13,997 nucleotides of DNA from Cyanobacteriota bacterium (GCA_026389255.1 JAPLIF010000233.1:1-13997); one strand, 5' to 3'; counted from the stretch's first letter, positions 1-8,889 are shown. Made by a program: numbers and translations. Notes: generated by a model from the letters alone, not told the origin.

Positions 1-61
1 TGCCCCGTTCCTGACCTCCGTGCCCATCAATGCCCCCATCCCTCTAGAGCACAATGGCGGC

Positions 62-754
62 ATGCCCGCCTCCCTGCTGGTCGTCGAGGACGACGACACG
101 ATTCGCGACACGATTCGCGAAGCCCTGATTCTGGAGGGATACGAGGTAACCGCCTGCGGCAATGGCCGCGAAGCCCTCACCCTGGTGCAGAAGGCGGCCG
201 AGCGGTCCCCCTTCTCCCTGGTGGTGCTTGATCTGATGCTGCCGGGCCTGGATGGGCTGGATCTCTGCCGTCAGATCCGTCAGAGCGAAAACAGCATCCC
301 CATCCTGGTGGTCAGTGCCCGTGACACGGAGCGCGACCGGGTCCTGGGCCTGGAGGTGGGCGCCGATGACTACCTGGTTAAACCCTTCGGCATGCGCGAA
401 CTGGTGGCCCGCTGTCGGGCCCTGCTACGCCGCAGCAACGGTGGTTTCAGTCAGGGACGGGTCCTGGAGCATGCCAATCTGCGTCTGTTCACCGATGAGT
501 GCCGCGTGACGCGGGATGGTCACGAAGTGAACCTCTCACCCAAGGAATACCGGTTGCTGGAGCTGTTTATGCAGAATCCGCGTCGGGTCTGGAGTCGCGA
601 CAAGTTGTTAGAGCAGATCTGGGGGTTCGATTATTTCGGTGATAGCAAAACTGTCGACGTCCATATTCGTTGGCTGCGCGAAAAACTGGAAACCAATCCC
701 TCCACTCCCGAACACCTGTTGACCGTGCGCGGCTTCGGCTATCGCTTTGGCTGA
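62..754 (+). CDS. phoB: OmpR/PhoB-family response regulator, probably phosphate regulator PhoB (SphR)
   Basis: This is a cytoplasmic DNA-binding response regulator of 230 aa from the ATG at 62. The receiver domain (about 4-118) has the acidic pocket E9-D10-D11, phosphoacceptor D57 (in VVLDLMLPG), S85 and K107 (in YLVKPFG). The winged-helix OmpR-type DNA-binding domain (about 133-230) ends in the typical TVRGFGYRFG. An in-frame GTG at 20 would add 14 residues (MPINAPIPLEHNGG). I prefer 62 because receiver domains normally begin 4-6 residues before the first beta strand; neither start has a clear ribosome binding site. The stop abuts the start of a histidine kinase, so the two are almost certainly an operon and cognate pair. 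The PhoB/SphR assignment rests on overall similarity and on the SphS-like architecture of the partner kinase. Class is very likely; the phosphate role is inferred. Confidence 0.85.
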   Translation: MPASLLVVEDDDTIRDTIREALILEGYEVTACGNGREALTLVQKAAERSPFSLVVLDLMLPGLDGLDLCRQIRQSENSIPILVVSARDTERDRVLGLEVGADDYLVKPFGMRELVARCRALLRRSNGGFSQGRVLEHANLRLFTDECRVTRDGHEVNLSPKEYRLLELFMQNPRRVWSRDKLLEQIWGFDYFGDSKTVDVHIRWLREKLETNPSTPEHLLTVRGFGYRFG

Positions 755-1873
755 GTGGTGCTAGCCCTGCTGTTGCCGTTGGCCCTTGCCCTGGGCCTGC
801 TCCTCGGCTGGAGCCTGGCCCGATCTCGCCAACGTCCAGCCGGTCGCCTTGAACAGGGCAGTCGCCAATGGCTGCGCTGGCTGGAGGCGGCCCCAAGCGG
901 CTGGTTGATTGTGGCCGCCGACGATGGGGTTCGCTTGCTCAATCCCAGGGCCGAACGGTTGCTGCAGCTCGGTGCCGCCCTGCCCAGTCCAGTTTTCCTG
1001 GAGCAGATCTGTGCCGATGCCCAGTTGCGCGAAGTCATCCACGCCGCCCGCCGCCACCAGCGCCCCCAGCGACTCGAATGGGAGCTGGGGGGTGAAGAGT
1101 TGGAGGCCATTGCCCTGCCTGGTGATGGCGGCTGGGTGGGGGTGCAACTGCAGAGTCGCCGTTCGATCGAAGCCCAACTCGACCAACAGGAGCGCTGGGT
1201 CAGTGATGTGGCCCATGAACTGCGTACCCCCCTGACGGCCCTGCTGCTGGTGGGCGACAGCCTTTCCGCCCAGGTGACCAGTGGCAATGCGGTGCTGGTG
1301 GAGCGCCTGCAGCGGGAGCTGCGGCGCCTCCAGGCGCTTGTGGTGGATCTACTCGAATTGTCCCGTTTGGAGAACAGCCTTCCGGGCCAGGGCATGGCCC
1401 TGCAACCGGTGGATCTGGCCCCCTTGGTGGAGCGGGTGTGGGCGGGGCTGCGCCCCCTGGCCGAAGAACGGTCCATCGGCCTGTGCCTGCACAAACCGAT
1501 GCTGGAGGCTGCGCCGGCCGTCGTCCTCGGTGATGAATCCCGCCTGCATCGGGCCCTGCTCAACCTGCTGGACAATGCCCTTCGCTACAGCCCCGATGGC
1601 GGCACGGTGGAAGTCCGCCTCGGCCGGGGCCGCCACTGGTGCCGGTTAGAGGTTCAGGATCGGGGCCCGGGGTTCAGTGAGGCCGATCTGGGGCACATGT
1701 TCGAGCGTTTCTACCGGGGCGCCCCCTCCCGCATGCGCAGTCGGCGCACGGGCAGTGGCCTGGGGCTTTCGATCGTCCAGCAAATCGCCCTCACCCATGG
1801 CGGGCGGGTCCAAGCGGACAACCATCCCGAGGGTGGAGCCTTAATCGAACTGCTCCTGCCCGTCGCCCGCTGA
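755..1873 (+). CDS. phoR: Sensor histidine kinase, probably phosphate sensor PhoR (SphS)
   Basis: This is a membrane-anchored sensor kinase of 372 aa that starts with GTG directly after the regulator's TGA, with no gap, which indicates translational coupling. Residues 1-22 form one hydrophobic segment with no periplasmic sensor domain. A PAS-like region (about 40-125, APSGWLIVAADDGVRLLNP) follows. The dimerisation/phosphoacceptor domain has H154 in VSDVAHELRTPLTALL. The HATPase domain has an N box at about 267-275 (N274 in LLNLLDNALRYSP), a G1 box DRGPGF (302-307), an F box (MFERFYRG) and a G2 box GSGLGLSI (333-340). A single N-terminal membrane anchor followed by PAS and kinase domains is the layout of SphS/PhoR, which senses phosphate status through the Pst transporter and PhoU rather than an external ligand. 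No pst or phoA gene lies in the window, so the substrate is inferred. Class is certain. Confidence 0.85.
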   Translation: MVLALLLPLALALGLLLGWSLARSRQRPAGRLEQGSRQWLRWLEAAPSGWLIVAADDGVRLLNPRAERLLQLGAALPSPVFLEQICADAQLREVIHAARRHQRPQRLEWELGGEELEAIALPGDGGWVGVQLQSRRSIEAQLDQQERWVSDVAHELRTPLTALLLVGDSLSAQVTSGNAVLVERLQRELRRLQALVVDLLELSRLENSLPGQGMALQPVDLAPLVERVWAGLRPLAEERSIGLCLHKPMLEAAPAVVLGDESRLHRALLNLLDNALRYSPDGGTVEVRLGRGRHWCRLEVQDRGPGFSEADLGHMFERFYRGAPSRMRSRRTGSGLGLSIVQQIALTHGGRVQADNHPEGGALIELLLPVAR

Positions 1874-1962
1874 ACCCACCCCCGTCGAGCCAGGACGCCT
1901 TGATGGCCTGCCTGGTTCGAAACCATGGGGGCGCCGTGGTGCTGGGGCCTTGCAGCGGTTGT

Positions 1963-2961
1963 TCAACGGCCTGGCGCCTCAGGGCTGCTCGGGCCTTTGA
2001 GCAACCAGAGGTTGGGGCCATCAATCCAGACCAGCAGGGTCTGATCGGCGTTCTTGAGCCACTGCTGCTGGCCCGGATCCAGCCCTAGGGCCCGGGCCGC
2101 AGCCAGGGGCAGACGGCGGGCCTGCACACCCTCGCTGAGGGCCTTATCCGTGCCGGCCGCGAATGGAGTCGGGGCCCCCTGGTCCCAAAGCCGCAGATAG
2201 GACTCGGCTTCGCTGGCCTTGAGCGGCTCGTTGGCCGGTCCCGAAGCACCGGCGGCTGGGGGTCCGGCATCGACGCTGGTGCGCAGGTCGCGCCAGCGTT
2301 GCAGGGCTTCCGCAGGCGGCGAGGGGGAAAGGCGCAGGGGACTTAGGGCCAACGCGAGGGGCGGGGTTCGGGACCCCTCTGCCGTGGGGCCGGCGATTGG
2401 GGCCGTCTTTGGACCCTTGGTGCCGCTATTTGTCCCTGGCCCCTTGGCCGCTGGCCCAGGCAGCGGATGGGCTTTGGTGCCAGCCGCTTTGGCCAGGGCC
2501 AGGGACGGAGCTTTGGCCCCATGGGCCCCTGGGGAGGTGTCTTGGGAAGGCTTAAGCAGGTGGATGGTGAGGCCCTTGGTCCCGGGTTGTTTTGCCCCTG
2601 CCTTTGCCGTGGCGTTGGCACTGGGCTTGGTGGGGCCGGCATCCTTGCCGTCCTTGTTGGGTAGGGGTTCCAGCAAGTTGGGTGGGGGCGGCGGCAGGGT
2701 TGTCATCGGTGGCAGCGGAATGGTGGTGGCTGCCACCTCCTGGGGCATGCGGCGACTAAACCGCAGCAGTTCCGGGGTGGTGTCCACGGCCGTGAGCACC
2801 TGGGTCTTGGCCGGACTGCGGCGCCAGGTGCTGGGCGCCAACAGCAGGCCATGGGCCACCAGGGCGGCCGCCAGGGCCAACCCCAGGGGGGCGGCGGCAG
2901 GCAAGCCACGACCGAGGGGCTTCAAGGCTTGGAATGGGATCGGGGGGCGGGGACGGGTCAT
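1963..2961 (-). CDS. TonB-like proline/alanine-rich membrane-anchored protein
   Basis: This 332-aa protein is last in the ExbB/ExbD cluster; its ATG overlaps the upstream ExbD-like stop by 4 bases (ATGA). One transmembrane helix (about 22-42, ALAAALVAHGLLLAP) contains H37, matching the conserved membrane histidine of TonB (E. coli H20, in SVCIHG), with Ala at the Ser position. A proline-rich stretch follows (about 82-101, including a PPPPP run), then a low-complexity Ala/Gly/Lys/Pro/Thr linker (about 102-205) that would span the periplasm. The C-terminal part (about 210-332) is folded-looking, with SYLRLWDQGAP and TLLVWIDGPNLWLLKG. It shows none of the usual TonB C-terminal hallmarks (YP near the start, GxVxV, a closing W-P/F segment). 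I see TonB topology and context; a TonB energy-transducing role is inference. It could equally be a TolA-like or unrelated periplasmic arm. Confidence 0.7.
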   Translation of the reverse strand: MTRPRPPIPFQALKPLGRGLPAAAPLGLALAAALVAHGLLLAPSTWRRSPAKTQVLTAVDTTPELLRFSRRMPQEVAATTIPLPPMTTLPPPPPNLLEPLPNKDGKDAGPTKPSANATAKAGAKQPGTKGLTIHLLKPSQDTSPGAHGAKAPSLALAKAAGTKAHPLPGPAAKGPGTNSGTKGPKTAPIAGPTAEGSRTPPLALALSPLRLSPSPPAEALQRWRDLRTSVDAGPPAAGASGPANEPLKASEAESYLRLWDQGAPTPFAAGTDKALSEGVQARRLPLAAARALGLDPGQQQWLKNADQTLLVWIDGPNLWLLKGPSSPEAPGR

Positions 2962-3308
2962 GGCAATTGCAGCTCCAGCTCCAGTCCGTTCTTTTCCAGA
3001 CGGGAGACGAGTTGTTGGACCACACCCCAGGGGACGCCGGCGTCGGGAATCAAGCGCAGTACGGGGCCGGATGGCAGGGGGGCAGGGGCCTTCGCCCGAG
3101 TCAGCAGGGGACCCAGATCCTGGGGGCGAATCGGTTGATTCCAGACCCGCAGTTGACCCTGGGCATCGAGATGGAGAGCGATCACGCCTTCCGCGGCCGG
3201 CCGTTGGGCCAACCTCTGGGGGATCACCACCAGGGCCAGGCAGGTGGCACAGAGGGCAACGGAGACCAACCCCAAGGCGATGGAATCAAGCCAGAGGGCC
3301 GATCTCAT
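2958..3308 (-). CDS. exbD: ExbD/TolR-family protein, second copy (keeps the membrane aspartate)
   Basis: This 116-aa inner-membrane protein has a short cytoplasmic N-terminus, one transmembrane helix (about 9-29) and a periplasmic domain (about 40-116). D8 in MRSALWLDSIALGLVSVALC sits at the start of the helix, where ExbD/TolR/MotB-type proteins carry their proton-binding Asp. The periplasmic part follows the ExbD pattern: a strand (VIALHLDAQGQLRVWNQPI), a helix, then VLRLIPDAGVPWGVVQQLVSRL and a final strand LELELQLP. Its start overlaps the previous ExbD-like stop by one base (TGATG) and its stop overlaps the TonB-like start, so all four genes look translationally coupled. Family members are about 120-145 aa, so length is near normal. 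Together with ExbB it should form a proton-driven motor. The gene symbol is by family, not by proven orthology. Confidence 0.75.
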   Translation of the reverse strand: MRSALWLDSIALGLVSVALCATCLALVVIPQRLAQRPAAEGVIALHLDAQGQLRVWNQPIRPQDLGPLLTRAKAPAPLPSGPVLRLIPDAGVPWGVVQQLVSRLEKNGLELELQLP

Positions 3309-3667
3309 CAGGACGGCCCCCCGTCAGGGAGATCGAGCACAACGGGATGGGGAGAGAGACTGCGCAGCCATTGCAGGGACCGCTTCACTTGGCCCATGGA
3401 GAGGGAAGCGGAGGGGAGAAAGTGTTGCAACCCCTGTTCACCGTCCTGGCTCAGGCGATTGGCGAGGTCCAAGCGGCTGATGGAATCGCCATCGACGAAC
3501 CAATGGTCGTCGGGAGCCTCAACGATCCAGTGGGGACTGCCGACGGGCTGTTCTGCGAGGGGGGGCTGGGATTTCGGAATCGTCCGCGTCACCACGACCG
3601 GCAGCGACGCCACCGCAGCACAGACCAGCAGGGTGAGAGCCACTAACGAAGGCACGGCGTAGCTCAT
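3308..3667 (-). CDS. Divergent ExbD-like protein, first copy (no membrane aspartate)
   Basis: This 119-aa protein starts at the ATG at 3667, overlapping the ExbB stop by 4 bases (ATGA). In this reading frame the ORF extends upstream through exbB, so the start was chosen by the overlap and by the onset of the hydrophobic helix. Residues 6-28 (PSLVALTLLVCAAVASLPVVV) form one membrane helix that begins almost at the N-terminus. No Asp or Glu lies in or just before it, unlike typical ExbD. The periplasmic part resembles ExbD weakly: strand PHWIVEAPDDHWFVDGDSIS, helix DLANRLSQDG, then SMGQVKRSLQWLRSLSPHPV and strand VVLDLP. The ExbD assignment rests on size, topology, position between exbB and another exbD-like gene, and this fold pattern. 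Without the aspartate it cannot itself relay protons in the known way, so it may be a structural partner of the second copy. Confidence 0.65.
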   Translation of the reverse strand: MSYAVPSLVALTLLVCAAVASLPVVVTRTIPKSQPPLAEQPVGSPHWIVEAPDDHWFVDGDSISRLDLANRLSQDGEQGLQHFLPSASLSMGQVKRSLQWLRSLSPHPVVLDLPDGGPS

Positions 3668-4212
3668 GGCTGCGTTGGCTGGGCCCGCAGGCGCAGGCGA
3701 CGGCGCAACACCTCCCCTTGCCAGTGCCGGATGCCCTGGTTGGCGAACAGGCTGCTCGTGGCGATCAGACTGATGGTCAAACCGAGGGCGGTACTCAACA
3801 ACACCTGGCCGTAGTTGGTCAGATTGGCGCCCGCTGGCAGCACCAGCTGGGGGCCGAGGCTGGCCAAGACCCGCATCAGGCCGATCACGGTTCCGATCAG
3901 GCCGAGCAGGGGACCGATCACTCCAGCGGCCTGGAGCAGGGGCTCGCCGAAAGCCATCTGGGAGTTCCACTCCAGCAGCTGGCTTTCGATCGCATCGGCA
4001 CCGGCTGCGGCGGTCTGCTCCCAGCGGTTCTGGCGCAGGCGACGCTGGCGCCACCATTGCAGCCAGTAGCGAGCGCGATCGAAACTGACGGTGACGACCG
4101 CGATGGAGAGGAGCAGTAGCAACAGGGAGATGGGACCCTCTCCGCCCACGGCTTGCAGGCCCCCCATGGGTGCCAGAGCAGGGTTCGATGCGGCGGCAAT
4201 CGGTACAGCCAA
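3664..4212 (-). CDS. exbB: MotA/TolQ/ExbB-family proton channel protein
   Basis: This 182-aa inner-membrane channel subunit is first in a four-gene coupled cluster. Three membrane helices are visible: about 28-43 (ISLLLLLLSIAVVTVSF), 95-117 (AAGVIGPLLGLIGTVIGLMR) and 134-157 (VLLSTALGLTISLIAT), with a basic cytoplasmic segment 47-66. The GLIGTVIGLM motif carries T108, equivalent to E. coli ExbB T148, and T146 lies near the T181 position. Where E. coli ExbB has E176 in TM3 (IAEALLATAIGL), this protein has Q136 (YGQVLLSTALGL). The open frame begins at a TTG (4212); an ATG at 4167 (M16) would still keep all helices and may be the true start, since AT-rich promoter-like DNA lies immediately upstream of 4212. 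The role is proton-motive-force harvesting with ExbD; the driven process is unknown, as no TonB-dependent receptor is in the window. Confidence 0.85.
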   Translation of the reverse strand: MAVPIAAASNPALAPMGGLQAVGGEGPISLLLLLLSIAVVTVSFDRARYWLQWWRQRRLRQNRWEQTAAAGADAIESQLLEWNSQMAFGEPLLQAAGVIGPLLGLIGTVIGLMRVLASLGPQLVLPAGANLTNYGQVLLSTALGLTISLIATSSLFANQGIRHWQGEVLRRRLRLRAQPTQP

Positions 4213-4214
4213 CC

Positions 4215-4231
4215 TGAATCAAGATATTTCA
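4215..4231 (-). promoter_or_regulatory. AT-rich imperfect palindrome / possible -10 upstream of exbB
   Basis: TGAATCAAGATATTTCA is an imperfect palindrome (TGAA/TTCA arms) and one of few AT-rich patches in this GC-rich window. On the minus strand it contains TATCTT (4222-4227), a passable -10 for exbB if translation starts at the ATG at 4167. TTGGCT lies 19 bases further upstream as a poor -35. It could be a promoter, an operator or chance. It does not match a Fur box. Confidence 0.25.
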
Positions 4232-4277
4232 ACGCATCGTATGGGAGCCAACCCGCTTGCCGATGTCGGCCGATCAC

Positions 4278-4307
4278 TTGACAACCCTCGGCAACCCTGT
4301 CTCGATC
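4278..4307 (+). promoter_or_regulatory. Possible cysK promoter (-35 only)
   Basis: A perfect TTGACA lies at 4278-4283, about 90 bases before the cysK start, in the 160-base divergent region between exbB and cysK. The sequence 17-18 bases downstream (CTCGATCT) is a poor -10, so only the -35 element is convincing. Confidence 0.25.
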
Positions 4308-4372
4308 TGACCCTTCCCTCCCCTGATTAAGCTCTCCCTAAAGGGGATTCCCTGAGCCCTAGGAGTGATTCG

Positions 4373-5392
4373 ATGAGTGCCACCCAAGGCAACGCCCCCC
4401 TCAACACCAGTTTGACTGAGATCTACAGCGATAACAGCCAGACCATTGGTCGCACTCCCCTGGTTCGGCTCAACCGGGTCACCGAAGGGTGTGGCGCCAC
4501 CGTGCTGGCCAAGATCGAAGGCCGCAATCCGGCCTATTCCGTTAAGTGCCGCATTGGCGCCGCCATGATCTGGCAGGCCGAGCGGGAGGGACTGCTTGGA
4601 CCCGGAAAGGAATTGATTGAGCCCACCAGTGGCAACACGGGCATCGCCCTGGCCTTTGTGGCCGCCTCCCGGGGCCTTCCCCTGACGCTCACCATGCCCG
4701 AAACCATGAGCCTGGAGCGCCGCAAGTTGCTCACGGCCTATGGGGCCAAGCTGGTGTTGACGGAAGGAAAGCTGGGGATGGGGGGTGCCATCGCCGCCGC
4801 CCGGGATCTGGCCCAAACGGCGCCCGATCGTTATGTACTGCTGCAGCAGTTCGTTAATCCCGCCAATCCCCAGATTCACCACGACACCACCGGCCCGGAA
4901 ATCTGGAAGGACACCCAAGGTCAGGTTGATGCCTTGGTGGCGGGAGTCGGGACCGGCGGCACCATTACCGGGGTCAGCCGTTACATCAAACGCACGTTGC
5001 ACAAGCCCCTGATCTCGGTGGCTGTCGAACCCGCCAACAGTCCGGTGATCTCCCAGACCCTCTCGGGCGAACCCTTGCAGCCCAGGCCCCACAAGATCCA
5101 GGGCATCGGTGCCGGTTTCGTGCCCGAGAACCTCGACCTGACCTTGGTGGATCGGGTGGAGACGGTGGGCGATGAGGAGGCCGTGGGGATGGCGCGCCGG
5201 CTGATGCGTGAGGAGGGCATCCTGGCCGGGATCTCCTGCGGAGCCGCCACCGTGGCGGCCCTGCGCTTGGCGCGGGAGGAGGCCTTCCGCCATCGCACCA
5301 TCGTGGTGGTGCTGCCGGATTCCGGCGAGCGCTATCTGAGTTCGGTGCTCTTTGAAGGGGTGTTCAACGAGAAGGGACTGGCGGTGGCGTGA
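4373..5392 (+). CDS. cysK: Cysteine synthase A (O-acetylserine (thiol)lyase)
   Basis: This PLP enzyme makes L-cysteine from O-acetylserine and sulfide in the cytoplasm, the last step of sulfate assimilation. At 339 aa it is slightly longer than the usual 310-325 because of an N-terminal extension of about 15-18 residues. The PLP lysine is K58 in [11 protein letters not shown]. The substrate-binding loop PTSGNTG (84-90), phosphate-binding loop GVGTGGT (191-197), AGISCG (285-290) and PDSGERY (315-321, S317 contacts the PLP ring nitrogen) are all present, so it should be active. The start is supported by AGGAG at 4361-4365, 7 bases before the ATG. It is divergent from exbB and converges with glutathione reductase with only 9 bases between stop codons. 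A cystathionine beta-synthase fold paralogue is the main alternative, but [11 protein letters not shown] and overall length favour CysK. Confidence 0.95.
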   Translation: MSATQGNAPLNTSLTEIYSDNSQTIGRTPLVRLNRVTEGCGATVLAKIEGRNPAYSVKCRIGAAMIWQAEREGLLGPGKELIEPTSGNTGIALAFVAASRGLPLTLTMPETMSLERRKLLTAYGAKLVLTEGKLGMGGAIAAARDLAQTAPDRYVLLQQFVNPANPQIHHDTTGPEIWKDTQGQVDALVAGVGTGGTITGVSRYIKRTLHKPLISVAVEPANSPVISQTLSGEPLQPRPHKIQGIGAGFVPENLDLTLVDRVETVGDEEAVGMARRLMREEGILAGISCGAATVAALRLAREEAFRHRTIVVVLPDSGERYLSSVLFEGVFNEKGLAVA

Positions 5393-5401
5393 GGAGGCCC
5401 C

Positions 5402-6757
5402 TCAGGCCATGGTGACGAACTCCTCGGCCACGGTGGGATGGAGGGCCATGGTGCGGTCGAAATCCGCCTTGGTGGCCCCCATGCCCAGGGCAATCGCCGC
5501 CATCTGGATGATCTCGGCACTGTGTTCGCCCACCATGTGGCACCCCAGGACCCGCTGATCGGGGCGGTGCACCACAAGCTTGAGCAGGGTGCGGGGTCCT
5601 CGCTGGGGCAGGGCCTGGGCCATGGCCCGAAAACGGGCCCGGTGCACCTGGATCAGCTCGCTGCCAAAGCGTGCGATCGCCTCCTCTTCGCTGAGGCCCA
5701 CCGTGGCCAGCTCGGGTTGGCTGAAGACTGCCTTGGCCACGAGATCGTGGTTGACGCGCCTCGGCTTGCCTCCATAAACCGTATCGGCAAAGGCCCGGCC
5801 CTCGTCGATCGCCACCGGGGTCAGATTGATTCGGTCGGTGACATCGCCAACGGCATAGATGTGGGGGATGGAGGTGGCCTGGTCCCCATCCACCACGATG
5901 CGGTCGTTTTCGACGCCAACCCCGGCAGCCTCCAGGTCCAGTCCCTGCAGAAAGGGCTTGCGACCGGTCGCTAGCAACACCCCCCCACAGGCCAGGCGCT
6001 CGCCGCTGCCGGTCAGCACGGTCAGGGTCCCTGGTGCCCCCTCGATGGCGATGGGCTGCTCCTGGAAACGCAGGTCCAGTCCCTGGGCCAGGAGTCCTTC
6101 CTGGACAGCCGCCACGGCTTCGCGATCGAAGCCCTTGAGCAGCTGGTCCCCCCTCACCATCTGACACACCTGCACCCCAAGCCCCAGCAAAATTCCGGCC
6201 ACTTCACAGGCAATGAAGCCGGCCCCCACGATGACGACCCGCTGGGGCAGGTCCTCAAGCAAAAAGAGATCGTCACTGACCCAGGCCAGCCCAACTCCTG
6301 GAATGGGGGGTCGCTGGGGCCGGCCACCGACGGCGATCAGCAGCCGATCCGCCTGCAGGGTGCGGGCCGGTTGCCCCTGGACATTCACCACCACACTGTT
6401 CGGACCGTCCAGGCGGCCCCAACCTTCGACAAGGGAGACACCGGCTTTGATGAGGGCCTGCCTGTGGATCCCTTCCAGGCGGGTGACCTCATCGCGAACC
6501 CGTTGCAGCAGCACCCCGCCCTGGGGAACCGGTGTTGAAAGTTGCCATCCGTAGGCCCTGGCATCCTCGGCCAGGTGGCCAAAGGCAGAGCCGTAAACCA
6601 GCAGCTTTTTGGGAACGCACCCCCGGATCACGCAGGTGCCGCCGACCCGATCCCCCTCGACGATGGCCACCCGGGCGCCGTAGCTGGCCGCTCGCTTGGC
6701 GGCGGCCAAACCGCCGGAACCAGCACCGATGACGAGTAGATCGAAGCAATCGTGCAT
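5402..6757 (-). CDS. gor: Glutathione reductase (NADPH)
   Basis: This FAD-containing dithiol oxidoreductase of 451 aa reduces GSSG to GSH with NADPH. The N-terminal FAD-binding GxGxxG is GAGSGG (11-16). The redox-active disulfide is C42/C47 in GGTCVIRGCVPKKLL; CVIRGCVPKK is typical of GR, whereas dihydrolipoamide dehydrogenase has CLNxGCIPSK. The NADPH-binding Rossmann motif is GAGFIACEVAG, followed by an Arg-containing segment (MVRGDQLLKGFD) of the kind that binds the 2'-phosphate of NADPH. A second FAD motif is IYAVGDV. The C-terminal dimerisation domain ends in HPTVAEEF, with catalytic H440 and E445. Length is normal. It converges with cysK (9 bases apart) and is separated from upstream glnK by a terminator, so it is probably transcribed alone. 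Ribosome binding site and promoter are not obvious. Confidence 0.95.
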   Translation of the reverse strand: MHDCFDLLVIGAGSGGLAAAKRAASYGARVAIVEGDRVGGTCVIRGCVPKKLLVYGSAFGHLAEDARAYGWQLSTPVPQGGVLLQRVRDEVTRLEGIHRQALIKAGVSLVEGWGRLDGPNSVVVNVQGQPARTLQADRLLIAVGGRPQRPPIPGVGLAWVSDDLFLLEDLPQRVVIVGAGFIACEVAGILLGLGVQVCQMVRGDQLLKGFDREAVAAVQEGLLAQGLDLRFQEQPIAIEGAPGTLTVLTGSGERLACGGVLLATGRKPFLQGLDLEAAGVGVENDRIVVDGDQATSIPHIYAVGDVTDRINLTPVAIDEGRAFADTVYGGKPRRVNHDLVAKAVFSQPELATVGLSEEEAIARFGSELIQVHRARFRAMAQALPQRGPRTLLKLVVHRPDQRVLGCHMVGEHSAEIIQMAAIALGMGATKADFDRTMALHPTVAEEFVTMA

Positions 6758-6815
6758 GGCTCAGTGGGCGGGTCCTCGCGCAACTTAGGTGGGCTGGCCA
6801 AGGGAGGGCACCATC

Positions 6816-6842
6816 AAAAAACCCTCCGCCGTAGCGAAGGGT
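6816..6842 (-). terminator. Rho-independent terminator of glnK (UNCG-type hairpin)
   Basis: On the minus strand the 9-base arms ACCCTTCGC and GCGGAGGGT pair fully (one G-U) around a TACG loop, a UNCG tetraloop closed by C-G, and are followed by TTTTT. It lies 55 bases after the glnK stop and separates amt-glnK from gor. Confidence 0.9.
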
Positions 6843-6896
6843 CAGGGCATGGCCCAGGATCGTTGGGGGTGAACCGCCCCGATCAGGGTTAGGGAA

Positions 6897-8700
<1,804 letters not shown>

Positions 8701-8727
8701 AGGAAGATCGTCTCGGCAAAGTTCAAA

Positions 8728-8772
8728 ATAATAATGAACTGCAAGGGTGGGTTAAGATGTAGCCATTGAAAC
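8728..8772 (-). promoter_or_regulatory. Putative NtcA-activated promoter of amt-glnK
   Basis: On the minus strand GTTTCAATGGCTAC (8772-8759) fits the relaxed NtcA consensus GT-N10-AC and has one mismatch to GTA-N8-TAC. A CATTAT hexamer (8736-8731) follows after 22 bases, and TATTAT (8733-8728) after 25; 22-23 is the usual distance from the box to the -10 in NtcA-activated promoters. It lies 28-72 bases upstream of the amt start. Cyanobacterial amt genes are known NtcA targets, so the context fits. Confidence 0.5.
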
Positions 8773-8889
8773 CAAAGCTGCGCTAATGTGCCAATGGGCT
8801 TGAGGTTTCCGCTATAGCTCACTCTCGCAATGAAAAAATCAACTTCATTTTCCTCGGCTGGGTGGGGGGAAGGCCCGTTTTTCACGTCT

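Noticed and set aside
95..118. A perfect 12-base tandem repeat (GACACGATTCGC twice) in the response regulator
   Set aside because: It encodes DTIR-DTIR in helix 1, but the distance from the acidic pocket to GYEV equals that of normal family members, so it is not an insertion.
1914..1924. GGTTCGAAACC, reminiscent of a tRNA T-arm
   Set aside because: No acceptor, anticodon or D-arm could be paired around it on either strand.
1874..1962. A terminator between convergent phoR and the TonB-like gene
   Set aside because: No GC-rich stem with a T-tract was found in these 89 bases on either strand.
2219..3646. A 475-codon open frame on the plus strand opposite the TonB-like/ExbD-like genes
   Set aside because: High GC makes long antisense frames common. 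The product is low-complexity (Gly/Arg/Pro-rich), whereas the minus-strand genes have membrane helices, family motifs and start/stop overlaps.
4274..5293. A 339-codon minus-strand frame opposite cysK
   Set aside because: It is exactly antisense to a motif-complete cysteine synthase and has shadow-like composition.
5673..5680. An HIP1 octamer GCGATCGC
   Set aside because: Only one full copy was noticed in 14 kb, so there is no enrichment to report.
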